NCBI RefSeq assembly: GCF_001907695.1
Contig: NZ_KV880638.1
Span: 186,882 to 250,881, forward strand
Origin: Thalassospira sp. TSL5-1
GTDB lineage: Bacteria > Pseudomonadota > Alphaproteobacteria > Rhodospirillales > Thalassospiraceae
Direction: 5' to 3'
Length of the DNA stretch: 64,000 bases
Positions 9,087 through 16,527 of the stretch are shown here, piece after piece; positions within the stretch are counted from its first letter, which is position 1, and every line of letters starts with the position of its first letter. Made by a program: the position numbers and the translations under genes. The notes beneath the pieces were generated by a model that saw only the letters and a list, made by a program, of their open reading frames with translations, did no database searches and was not told the DNA's origin.

Positions 9087-9728
9087 ATGCACACAAATAC
9101 AAACGCCGTAAAAAACTGGTTCGAGACAGAACTTGATGTTTCACGTGAAACAATGTCTCGCCTTGAGCTTTATGCCGATCTGGTTGTGAAGTGGCAGCCC
9201 CGTATTAATATTGTTGGCGCCAGCACCACCGAAGACGTTTGGGCACGTCATTTACAGGATTCGGCGCAGATTTGGCCGCATCTTGCCGAAATCGCCCAAA
9301 AAGAAGAGACGAAAATCGTTGATTTTGGATCCGGTGCTGGTTTTCCCGGCATTGTTTTATCCATTCTGGGGGCGAGTCACGTTACGATGATGGAAAGCGT
9401 GACGAAAAAGACGGTGTTTTTGATGGAAGCGGCGCGTGTTTGCGGTTGCCTGGCAAAAACTCGGATCGCCCGCGAGCGAATAGAAGCCGCGGAACCGGAA
9501 AATGCGGATATTATTACGGCCCGCGCTTTCGCGCCCTTGCCCAAACTGCTGGAGATGGGGCAGCGCCATTTAAAGGCTGGCGGAAAATATGTGCTGCTGA
9601 AGGGCAGGGCATATCAGGCTGAACTGGCGGATGCGCGGGATGCAGGCTGGAAATTCTCTGTGACGACCTTCCCCGGGATTGTTGACCCGGATGGTGTGGT
9701 GATGATCCTTGAGGGAGTTGAGCGATGA
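9087..9728 (+). CDS. rsmG: 16S rRNA (guanine(527)-N(7))-methyltransferase RsmG
   Basis: Methylates N7 of G527 in 16S rRNA. The SAM-binding loop IVDFGSGAGFPG lies at residues 77-88 and is followed by ESVTKKTVFL and ARAFAPL, as usual for RsmG/GidB. The frame is open back to 8967, but that would start inside the terminator and parS hairpin; ATG at 9087 gives 214 residues, near the E. coli length. parS site 3 is read in frame as DVSRET (residues 17-22). The stop overlaps the parA start (ATGA), so translation is probably coupled to parA and parB. Confidence 0.95.
   Translation: MHTNTNAVKNWFETELDVSRETMSRLELYADLVVKWQPRINIVGASTTEDVWARHLQDSAQIWPHLAEIAQKEETKIVDFGSGAGFPGIVLSILGASHVTMMESVTKKTVFLMEAARVCGCLAKTRIARERIEAAEPENADIITARAFAPLPKLLEMGQRHLKAGGKYVLLKGRAYQAELADARDAGWKFSVTTFPGIVDPDGVVMILEGVER
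9137..9152. promoter_or_regulatory. parS: parS site 3, inside rsmG
   Basis: Perfect TGTTTCACGTGAAACA within the rsmG coding sequence, translated as VSRET. The coding frame accommodates the full palindrome. Predicted ParB site. Confidence 0.93.
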
Positions 9729-10540
9729 GTGATGTGATTGAGTTGGCCGCAAATAGCGGTGGAAAGCGCCCACGTATTATCGCCATTGCCAATCAGAAGG
9801 GAGGCGTTGGCAAAACCACCACGACCATCAATTTGGCAACTGCACTTGCGGCGGTCGATCAGCGCGTGTTGATTGTTGATCTGGACCCGCAGGGCAATGC
9901 TAGTACCGGGTTGGGATTACGCTCTTCTGAACGGGATATCAGTTCTTATGACGTCTTGATCAATGGGGCCAGTTTGATGGAGGCGCGGCGGCCAACCGCC
10001 ATTCCGCGCCTTCAAATTGTGCCTTCCGGTATGGATTTGTCCGGTGCGGAAATTGAACTGGTCGATTTTGAACGTCGGGAAATGCAGCTCAAGGAATCGC
10101 TGTCGCGTCTTCCGCAAGATGTTGATTACGTGCTGATTGACTGCCCGCCCTCGCTGGGTTTGCTGACCCTGAATGCGTTGGTCGCATCGGATGCGGTTTT
10201 GGTGCCCTTGCAATGCGAATTTTTCGCCCTTGAAGGGGTGAGCCACTTGGTGCGCACCATTAAGCGCGTCAAGAAGGCGTTTAACCCCAATCTGGAAATC
10301 CAGGGCATCGTGTTGACGATGTATGACAAGCGCAATAATTTGTCGGCTCAGGTTGCCAGTGACGTGCGCGATTATTTTGGTGATGTTGTTTATCGCACCG
10401 TTATTCCGCGCAATGTTCGCGTGTCGGAGGCACCCAGTCACGGCGCGCCGGTGCTGGTTTATGACATTAAATGTCCGGGGTCGCGGGCATATTTGAATTT
10501 GGCAAGTGAAGTCCTGAAACGCGAAGGAGTGAAGGCATGA
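9725..10540 (+). CDS. parA: Chromosome partitioning ATPase ParA
   Basis: Walker-type ATPase that moves ParB-parS complexes and so segregates the chromosome origin. The deviant Walker A motif KGGVGKTTTT begins at residue 25, the Walker A' segment VDLDPQGNAS follows, and DCPPSLGLLTLNAL is the Walker B region. 271 residues, typical of chromosomal ParA (Soj). The first 16 residues are a short variable leader. It overlaps rsmG by four bases and parB overlaps it by four bases, giving an rsmG-parA-parB operon. Confidence 0.97.
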   Translation: MSDVIELAANSGGKRPRIIAIANQKGGVGKTTTTINLATALAAVDQRVLIVDLDPQGNASTGLGLRSSERDISSYDVLINGASLMEARRPTAIPRLQIVPSGMDLSGAEIELVDFERREMQLKESLSRLPQDVDYVLIDCPPSLGLLTLNALVASDAVLVPLQCEFFALEGVSHLVRTIKRVKKAFNPNLEIQGIVLTMYDKRNNLSAQVASDVRDYFGDVVYRTVIPRNVRVSEAPSHGAPVLVYDIKCPGSRAYLNLASEVLKREGVKA

Positions 10541-11772
10541 GTGAGACAAAAAAGCGCGGTTTGGGACGGGGGCTTTCGGCTCTGTTGGGTGAAGAGGATG
10601 ATGAAGTCGGTGCTGCCGTTAGTGGTGGTTCTGTTGGTAGCGGCGAAGTAGCCCATCCTGGTCCAGGTGGAACAACACAGCTGGTTGCGATTAGCGATCT
10701 TGCGCCGTCACCCTTTCAGCCACGCAGCAATTTTGACGATGAAGCAATCGATGATCTGGCGGCATCGATTCGCCAGAAGGGTATTATTCAGCCCATTTTG
10801 GTTCGTGCGTCGTCAACGGGCGATACCGTTTATGAAATTATCGCGGGTGAACGGCGCTGGCGCGCGGCGCAGCGGGCCCAGCTTCATGAAGTGCCGGTGT
10901 TGGTACGCGAGTTTGACGACCGCGAAACGGCCGAAATTGCGCTGATTGAAAACCTTCAGCGTCAGGATCTTTCTGCCCTGGAAGAGGCAGAGGGGTATAA
11001 TCGCCTGATGGCCGAGTTTTCTCATACCCAGGAAGCGCTGGGTCAGGCACTGGGCAAGAGCCGTAGTCATATTGCCAATAGTTTGCGCCTGTTGTCTTTG
11101 CCGTCACCGATAAAGCAGATGCTGACAGATAAGGTACTGAGTGCAGGCCATGCGCGCGCTTTGCTGGGGGCTGAAAATGCGGTCGAACTGGCGACACAGA
11201 TCGTTAAAAAAGGCCTGAATGTGCGCCAGACGGAAAAGCTTGTTAAAACCGACGGTGGCAAGCTTTCCCGGACCAAAAAGGAAAAAACAAACACGGCAGC
11301 GCAAAAGGACCCGGATACTGTTTCGCTGGAACGCGATCTCAGCAACATGCTTGGCTTGGCGGTCAGCATTGATTTTGACGGGGCAGGCGGGCGTTTGACG
11401 GTCCGTTATGACACGCTCGAGCAACTTGATGATATATTGCAACGCTTGACACATGGCCGTGCGGAAAGTGTGGCGGCTGATACTGCCGGGTCAGCGTCCG
11501 ATTTTGATGTTGCCGAAGACGACAACGAATTTGATTCGATGTTTTTGGACGATTCGTCGGATATTGGCGATAATGAAGACGAGAATTCCGAGGAAATCAC
11601 TCGCGAACTCGAGTCGATTGCTGATACGTCGGGGATTATGCTTGATCTGAGCTCGGATGAAGAATCAGACGAGGAACACAGCCCCGAAGCTGATGCTCCG
11701 GTTTCGAGCGATGCAGTTGACGAGACGGTTTTCGCCGATGTGTTTGCCGACGAGGATAAAAAACCGTCCTGA
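10537..11772 (+). CDS. parB: Chromosome partitioning protein ParB with long acidic tail
   Basis: CTP-dependent clamp that loads at parS and spreads. The conserved N-terminus KRGLGRGLSALL binds ParA. The N-domain has GERRWRA (residues 104-110, CTP binding) and ENLQRQDLSALEEAEGY, followed by the helix-turn-helix that reads parS (LGQALGKSRSHIANSLRLL). The dimerisation domain ends near residue 307 (LDDILQRLTHG). Unusually, another 104 residues follow, with about 37 Asp/Glu and only four Lys/Arg; typical chromosomal ParB proteins end near 280-300. The tail is in frame with no sign of frameshift. Confidence 0.96.
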   Translation: MSETKKRGLGRGLSALLGEEDDEVGAAVSGGSVGSGEVAHPGPGGTTQLVAISDLAPSPFQPRSNFDDEAIDDLAASIRQKGIIQPILVRASSTGDTVYEIIAGERRWRAAQRAQLHEVPVLVREFDDRETAEIALIENLQRQDLSALEEAEGYNRLMAEFSHTQEALGQALGKSRSHIANSLRLLSLPSPIKQMLTDKVLSAGHARALLGAENAVELATQIVKKGLNVRQTEKLVKTDGGKLSRTKKEKTNTAAQKDPDTVSLERDLSNMLGLAVSIDFDGAGGRLTVRYDTLEQLDDILQRLTHGRAESVAADTAGSASDFDVAEDDNEFDSMFLDDSSDIGDNEDENSEEITRELESIADTSGIMLDLSSDEESDEEHSPEADAPVSSDAVDETVFADVFADEDKKPS

Positions 11773-11806
11773 CGTAGGGCAGATTTTATGTTGCATTGCA
11801 ATAAAA

Positions 11807-11832
11807 GCCGATCCCTCAAGGTCGGCTTTTTT
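11807..11832 (+). terminator. parB intrinsic terminator
   Basis: Stem GCCGATC/GGTCGGC (one wobble) with loop CCTCAA, followed by six Ts. It ends the rsmG-parA-parB unit and faces the convergent holA gene. Confidence 0.85.
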
Positions 11833-11894
11833 GTTGAGCAGTATGATTGCGACTCGTTGATTTTTGAATATTTTTGGTTGCCGTTGGGAAGATC

Positions 11895-12926
11895 TTAGCG
11901 ACGTCCCTGTTTTTGCCGTGCAACCGTGACTTTGATCATGGCGCGATGGGCCAGGGTTTCTGGAATGGCAAGGCCGCTTTTGCAGTCTTTTTCCGCTTCC
12001 AGAAAAATTTGCAGGGCACGCTGAATATGGGCGAGCGGCCAATAATTCAAGTTTGCCTTGAACTGATCTGCTGCTTTGAAAAACAGCGGCGGTCGCAAGG
12101 ATTTCATTGCCTGATCGACAGATGTTCCCTGTGCCACCTGGCCTTTGACCAGATGCAGTTTTTGAAAATAGCCAATCATCATGCGTAGCGCACCCACCGG
12201 ATTAAGGCCTTCCTCGACCAGCCGAGTTAAGGCGAGATCCAGATTGGCAACATTGCCCGCCGAAACCGCCTGAAGCACATCATCATAATGACGGGCGGAG
12301 CTGTCGCCGATACAGGCCATCGCATCGCTGAGCGAGACGCGCTGCTGGTTTAAGGCATAAAGTGCGAGTTTTTGTAGCTCGTTGCGGGAAATCATGCGGT
12401 CACTGCCCAGATTTGCAACAAGATAGCGCACGGCATCACTCTCAATGGCAAGGCCATGTTCTTCCATTACCGACCGGATCAGACCCTCTAGGTCGCGACC
12501 CGAATCGGCATAACAGGGCAGGGCCATGCCATTGCCGGCCTTTTCCACGGCCTGACGCAGCTTTGAGCGTGCCGGCAGGCTCCCCGACTCGCAAATGATC
12601 AGGGCGTCTCCTGCCGGGTGTTGCAGGAAGTCTGCAATCACAGGCGCCTGGGCATCGCCAATATCGCGCAGGCGGACAACACGCCGACCGCCGCCAAAGC
12701 TGATGGCAGCGGCTTCGTCACGCAGGCGACTCCCGTCTTCCTTTAAGTGTGCCGGGCCCAGTTCAACAACGCGGAACGGGTCTTTGAGATCCTCAACAAC
12801 GGTTTTTGCCAATTGTGCGCCACGCTCGCGCACCAAGCCTTCGTCTTCACCATAGATAAGGACGAGCTGTGCCTTTGCGTCCGGAGACCGCAGAAAGGAA
12901 TCGACCTGGGCTGCTTTGAGTTTCAT
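11895..12926 (-). CDS. holA: DNA polymerase III subunit delta
   Basis: The delta subunit of the clamp loader opens the beta sliding clamp. The 343-residue sequence shows the HolA pattern: KLKAAQVDSFL, LVLIYGEDEGLVRERG at the degenerate AAA+ nucleotide region, then a helical domain with VRYLVANLGSDRMISRNELQKLALY and the C-terminal collar. Delta lacks a working P-loop, as here. It is the last gene of the minus-strand run DUF3576, leuS remnant, lptE, holA, 18 bp after lptE. Confidence 0.93.
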   Translation of the reverse strand: MKLKAAQVDSFLRSPDAKAQLVLIYGEDEGLVRERGAQLAKTVVEDLKDPFRVVELGPAHLKEDGSRLRDEAAAISFGGGRRVVRLRDIGDAQAPVIADFLQHPAGDALIICESGSLPARSKLRQAVEKAGNGMALPCYADSGRDLEGLIRSVMEEHGLAIESDAVRYLVANLGSDRMISRNELQKLALYALNQQRVSLSDAMACIGDSSARHYDDVLQAVSAGNVANLDLALTRLVEEGLNPVGALRMMIGYFQKLHLVKGQVAQGTSVDQAMKSLRPPLFFKAADQFKANLNYWPLAHIQRALQIFLEAEKDCKSGLAIPETLAHRAMIKVTVARQKQGRR

Positions 12927-12944
12927 GGCGTCCCGGTTTCAAGT

Positions 12945-13454
12945 TTATTCTGCGCTACGAATGCCTATGGCGACCTGATTGGAGATTTGTCGGGCGAGGT
13001 TCCTCGCGGCGTCTTCCTGTGCGGTTGATTTTGCTTCCAGGCTGGCAAAGTCGGATTGAACGATATTGTAGCTTGTTCTGGCGCGGACCTTACCTTTGCG
13101 CAGAATTTTGGTATCCGAAATCCGAATCAGCTGATAATTGCCCGTCAGGATATAGTCCGAAACGGTTGCTTCATTTTGTTTGGTAAAACCAAGATCGACA
13201 TTTGTTTCGTCAAGATCAACCTTGAGTTCATAAAGCGGAGCCTGGTTTTGGCTTTCTGATCTCAGGTTTTCCAGCAGGATATTGCGTGTCAATTGCCCGA
13301 CACGATTTTCCATCATGTCAACCTGGACGGCCGCAAGAGGATCCGTGCCGGTTTCTCCGACCTGATTTTTCGCATAGAGCGGCTGAAAACCACATGCCCC
13401 CAGGGCCGGGAGGGCAAGGCACAAAAACAACGTCATGATCGGGCGCAGCAACAT
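12945..13454 (-). CDS. lptE: LPS assembly lipoprotein LptE
   Basis: Outer-membrane lipoprotein that plugs the LptD barrel in lipopolysaccharide export. From the ATG at 13454 the protein opens with a signal peptide ending in the lipobox LGAC, with the lipidated Cys21, then GFQPLYAK, the usual LptE opening. GGAG lies about ten bases before the ATG, which also sits only four bases after the stop of the upstream gene. The frame is open to 13514 but would add a charged leader before the signal. 169 residues. Family members are poorly conserved; the holA neighbour supports the call. Confidence 0.9.
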   Translation of the reverse strand: MLLRPIMTLFLCLALPALGACGFQPLYAKNQVGETGTDPLAAVQVDMMENRVGQLTRNILLENLRSESQNQAPLYELKVDLDETNVDLGFTKQNEATVSDYILTGNYQLIRISDTKILRKGKVRARTSYNIVQSDFASLEAKSTAQEDAARNLARQISNQVAIGIRSAE

Positions 13455-13458
13455 TAGG

Positions 13459-14001
13459 TCAGGACTCCGTTTGATCCGGCGATTTGATAGCTCCATAGCG
13501 ATACAATAATTCATGCCCGATGTAAGGACAAAATAGCCTCAAAAGTTCAATAAAGCACAACTGTAGCGGATTTTGCCGATTCGCGGGTGATTTTCGCAAA
13601 TATTGAAACATCTTGCGCAATTCAGCCAGTGCGATGTTAAAGCGGTATTGGTCTATTTGCCGGGTGACGGCCAAGACCCTGTTTGATCGGACCGCCGATG
13701 CAACATCAAAGATATCGTCTTTTGCGTTGTTTGCCTTTTCGGTTTTTTCCGGTTGGCAAAAATGTGACCAAACCAGCCGTAACCAGCGCCATTGTGCAAC
13801 AAGGTCTTCCAGTTCCAGATGCCTTGGCCGGTAAACTGGTACATCGGCAAGAACGGCAAGGGCGAGAACGTCTAGACCGACCTCTTTGGCGAGATCATCA
13901 AGGCCTGATATTTCGTCAGGCAACAGAATAGGGGCTGTTTCTGGTGCTGCAGGTGCCGGGTCTAGATCACCTGCCTTGGCATCGCTGATTTTGACAGGCA
14001 T
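13459..14001 (-). CDS. Remnant of leucyl-tRNA synthetase C-terminal region
   Basis: An open frame of about 180 codons that looks like the last quarter of LeuS in decayed form. In order: KISDAKAGDLDP at residues 4-15, where KMSKSxxNxVDP would stand; GLD and LADVP (42-55), where GAD and LSDSPP occur; QWRWLRLVW (70-78) for AWRFxxRxW; TRQIDQYRFNIAL (113-125) and ELLRLFCPYIGHEL (152-165) of the anticodon-binding domain. The HIGH motif, editing domain and about 600 N-terminal residues are absent. It lies between DUF3576 and lptE, the slot of leuS in related genomes as I know them. The frame continues to 14223 across a terminator. No good ribosome site precedes the ATG at 14001. Cannot be an active synthetase; it may be a relic or a repurposed domain. 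Confidence 0.65.
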   Translation of the reverse strand: MPVKISDAKAGDLDPAPAAPETAPILLPDEISGLDDLAKEVGLDVLALAVLADVPVYRPRHLELEDLVAQWRWLRLVWSHFCQPEKTEKANNAKDDIFDVASAVRSNRVLAVTRQIDQYRFNIALAELRKMFQYLRKSPANRQNPLQLCFIELLRLFCPYIGHELLYRYGAIKSPDQTES

Positions 14002-14136
14002 GGGGGGGATGGCCGGGAAGGCAAGAAATGAGTGCTGAAAGTCGGTATGTATCGATTTTACCAATTGTGAACGGAAGATTTGCGTCTGCCGGTTTGGATT
14101 TTGTCCGTTTGGCAGAGGGTTTAAAATCCGGTCGGT

Positions 14137-14176
14137 AAAAAACAATCCCCATCGCTGCGAGAGCGAATGGGGATTG
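14137..14176 (-). terminator. Terminator of the DUF3576 gene
   Basis: Stem CAATCCCCATCGC (14143-14155) against GCGAATGGGGATTG (14163-14176) with one unpaired base. Six As at 14137-14142 give a U-run on the minus strand. It lies inside the extended frame of the LeuS remnant, arguing that the remnant starts downstream of it. Confidence 0.85.
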
Positions 14177-14231
14177 TATGTCGGTGAGGTATAGCGTGTG
14201 TGCATGACAGGCACAAAAGCCATTCCCGAAA

Positions 14232-14795
14232 TTACTGGTTATTGGCGCTATCAATACGCAGCTGACGTGCACGGGTCAGAATGGAATCTTCCATTGCTGT
14301 TACGGTTTTCGGGTCAACCACAGCATTGGCCCATTCATTACCGCCGGCACGGACCTGACGGAAAATCGAAACCTTGATGGCATCAGAGCGCAAAGCCGTA
14401 CCCAGAATATAGCCGGTAATTTTGAACCGCTCATTGGGGGTTTCAGCCGGGCTGTACCAGTCGGTAATAATGACACCGCCAAACGGATCCGCAGAATTGA
14501 GCGGCATGAAAGACAGGGTATCCAGTGTTGCGCGCCACAAATAACTGTTCACACCAATGCCTGAACCACCCTGCTGCTTTTTGCTGTCGCTGCCAAACAG
14601 GTTGAGACCTTCATCTCCGAAAATGCCGCCCTGTTTTTTCATATCTGCACGGGTGGCGGAACGACCGAGAATACGTTCATTGCCGGGTGCTGACCCCGGA
14701 TAATTGTCATAGTCAGATTGGGATGCACCGCTGCAGGCTGCAAGTGTTGTAACCAGGGTGCAGGCGGCGATGATTTTCAATTTTGAAACAGACAC
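14232..14795 (-). CDS. DUF3576 domain-containing lipoprotein
   Basis: 187-residue protein with an N-terminal signal peptide and lipobox LAAC (Cys21), so a lipoprotein exported to the periplasm. The mature part contains NSYLWRATLDTLSFMPL, a segment characteristic of DUF3576, then a beta-rich region and a C-terminal helix. DUF3576 proteins occur in alphaproteobacteria, usually beside leuS; their role is unknown. It is followed by a strong terminator, so it is probably its own transcription unit. Confidence 0.85.
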   Translation of the reverse strand: MSVSKLKIIAACTLVTTLAACSGASQSDYDNYPGSAPGNERILGRSATRADMKKQGGIFGDEGLNLFGSDSKKQQGGSGIGVNSYLWRATLDTLSFMPLNSADPFGGVIITDWYSPAETPNERFKITGYILGTALRSDAIKVSIFRQVRAGGNEWANAVVDPKTVTAMEDSILTRARQLRIDSANNQ

Positions 14796-15041
14796 GTTGT
14801 ACGGCCTTCTGATCTGTCAATGGCAATGCTGAGCGCACTATAAGCAGCAATTGCCAGGAGAGCAAAGAAAACAAGTGTGTCCTTTTAGCCACAGCGGAGC
14901 AAAAATGTTACATCGTCGCCACAGTTTGGTTGACGGGATGGCAAAATGCTGGCTCCATAGCGTCGAACCGGGCGGCAGGAAATTGTCGTTCACACTTCAA
15001 ATAACCGCTTAAGCGGGTTGAAGAAGACGTTGAGGGAAAAG

Positions 15042-16112
15042 ATGAAAAAGATTCTTATCGCGACCAGCGCACTCGTCGCTGTTGCAGCTGCAGGCCAGGC
15101 ACAGGCCTCAGAACCGATTAAATTGTCGGTTGGCGGTTACATGGAACAGTGGGCAGGCATTGCCTCCCAGGATGATGGCTTTGACAACATCAATGCTTTC
15201 CAGTCTGATACCGAAGTTTATTTCTCGGGTTCGACCACCCTGGACAACGGCATCGAAATCGGTGCGATGATCCAGCTTGAAGGTGAAACCTCGCAGGACC
15301 AGATCGACGAACAGTACCTGTACGTTAATGGTTCTTTCGGTCAGTTCCGTATTGGTGAAGGCGATGGCGCTGCTGCTGCTATGGGCATCACCGCTCCGGC
15401 AGTTGGCCCGGTTGGCGTTAACGATGGTGACCTGTCAAACTGGGTTTCTGTCTCCATGCCGGATACCGTTTTTGATGATGGCGATGCACCGAAGGTAACC
15501 TACTACACCCCGTTCATGGCTGGCTTCCGCGTTGGTGTTTCTTACACCGACAGCGACCAAGCTAAAAATGACGGTTCGGCTGGTACGACTGCTAAGCCGA
15601 AGACCGCTGGTCAGAACACGACCACTGGTATGCCGGTTACCTCGCTTGGTCTTGAATACCGTGGTGATTTTGATGGCGTAAGCCTCGGTCTCTCCGCTGT
15701 TGGCGAGCATAAAGGTGAAGGTGAATGGTTCAGCATTGGTACCAATGTTGGCTTCGGTAACTTCACCGTTGGCGCATCTTATGGCCAGAAAGACAAAGAC
15801 TACGGCGTTAACGAAAACGTCACCGGTAAAGCTGATGACACCACCGGCTTTGACATCGGTGTAGCATATTCGATGGATGCCGCTCAGGTTTCCCTGTCTT
15901 ATGCACATGGTGACATCGTAACCAACACGCAGGGCGCTGCTTCAACCGGTTCCGACATCGACACCGTCGACCTCGGCCTGCGTTATCAGCTTGGTGCTGG
16001 CGTGAGCTGGAGAACTTCGGTTTTCTGGTTTGACAGCGATGATAAAGCTGCTGGCGGTGCTAACGACAATGATGGTTTCGGTGCTGTTACCGGTCTCCGT
16101 CTAGACTTCTAA
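15042..16112 (+). CDS. Outer-membrane porin 1
   Basis: General diffusion porin of 356 residues. MKKILIATSALVAVAAA with a likely cleavage after residue 22 (AQA/SEP) is a Sec signal peptide. The mature part has alternating beta strands, the conserved opening IKLSVGGYMEQWAG, and the C-terminal GAVTGLRLDF ending in Phe, the mark of outer-membrane barrels. The start is ATG 15042 with GAGGGA five bases before it. It is paralogous to the porin 410 bp downstream. The codon choice (GGT, CTG, ACC, GTT) looks like that of a highly expressed gene. Confidence 0.93.
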   Translation: MKKILIATSALVAVAAAGQAQASEPIKLSVGGYMEQWAGIASQDDGFDNINAFQSDTEVYFSGSTTLDNGIEIGAMIQLEGETSQDQIDEQYLYVNGSFGQFRIGEGDGAAAAMGITAPAVGPVGVNDGDLSNWVSVSMPDTVFDDGDAPKVTYYTPFMAGFRVGVSYTDSDQAKNDGSAGTTAKPKTAGQNTTTGMPVTSLGLEYRGDFDGVSLGLSAVGEHKGEGEWFSIGTNVGFGNFTVGASYGQKDKDYGVNENVTGKADDTTGFDIGVAYSMDAAQVSLSYAHGDIVTNTQGAASTGSDIDTVDLGLRYQLGAGVSWRTSVFWFDSDDKAAGGANDNDGFGAVTGLRLDF

Positions 16113-16137
16113 TCATCAGATTAGATCATCGATTTGG

Positions 16138-16168
16138 GAAGGGAGCGTTTTGCGCTCCCTTCTTTTTT
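16138..16168 (+). terminator. Terminator of porin 1
   Basis: Perfect 10-bp stem GAAGGGAGCG/CGCTCCCTTC, loop TTTTG, followed by six Ts. It makes the two porins separate transcription units. Confidence 0.92.
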
Positions 16169-16262
16169 GTTTTGAGTAAATCTATTTTTCTATTTTATGA
16201 TTTTTATCAGCCTTTAAGAGAATGCCTAATTTTTCAGACTGAGATCATATATGGCAAAAAAG

Positions 16263-16275
16263 TGACCAATGGTCA
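16263..16275. promoter_or_regulatory. Upstream operator-like palindrome of porin 2
   Basis: TGACC-AAT-GGTCA, a perfect interrupted dyad. The same arms recur at 16431-16443; the centres are 168 bp apart. The region 16169-16527 has no gene and is AT-rich, acting as the long regulatory leader of porin 2. The binding protein is unknown. Confidence 0.5.
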
Positions 16276-16373
16276 TTAATAGAACACTTTCTGATTTTCG
16301 AGCTTCATTTCTAATGGTTCTTTGTCTGAATTTCAGATCATTTTCTCGAGTAAATAGCCTTTGATAATGTAAT

Positions 16374-16393
16374 GTGTGATTTTTTTATCACAC
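16374..16393. promoter_or_regulatory. Inverted repeat in porin 2 leader
   Basis: GTGTGAT and ATCACAC separated by six Ts. It resembles a Crp/Fnr-type dyad, but the spacing between TGTGA and TCACA is eight, not six, so a Crp site is doubtful. Confidence 0.4.
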
Positions 16394-16429
16394 GGCAGGC
16401 AAAAACATCACATTTTCGATGTCTTTTAA

Positions 16430-16458
16430 TTGACCGAAGGTCAGTTATCGGGTTAATT
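16430..16458 (+). promoter_or_regulatory. Predicted promoter of porin 2 with overlapping operator
   Basis: TTGACC (-35, 16430-16435), 17-bp spacer, TTAATT (-10, 16453-16458). The second dyad TGACC-GAA-GGTCA (16431-16443) covers the -35 box, the usual position for a repressor. The 5' leader to the ATG would be about 60 nt. Confidence 0.5.
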
Positions 16459-16527
16459 GGCTCTCAGCAAACAGAAAGATGTTCTGCTAACCAACGCCAA
16501 CAGCGTTCGTTTTCAATGAGGGAAAAG

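Noticed and set aside
14002-14223. N-terminal extension of the LeuS remnant
   Set aside because: It crosses a clear minus-strand terminator hairpin and has no LeuS resemblance.
16374-16393. True Crp site in the porin 2 leader
   Set aside because: TGTGA and TCACA arms are eight bases apart rather than six; kept only as an inverted repeat.
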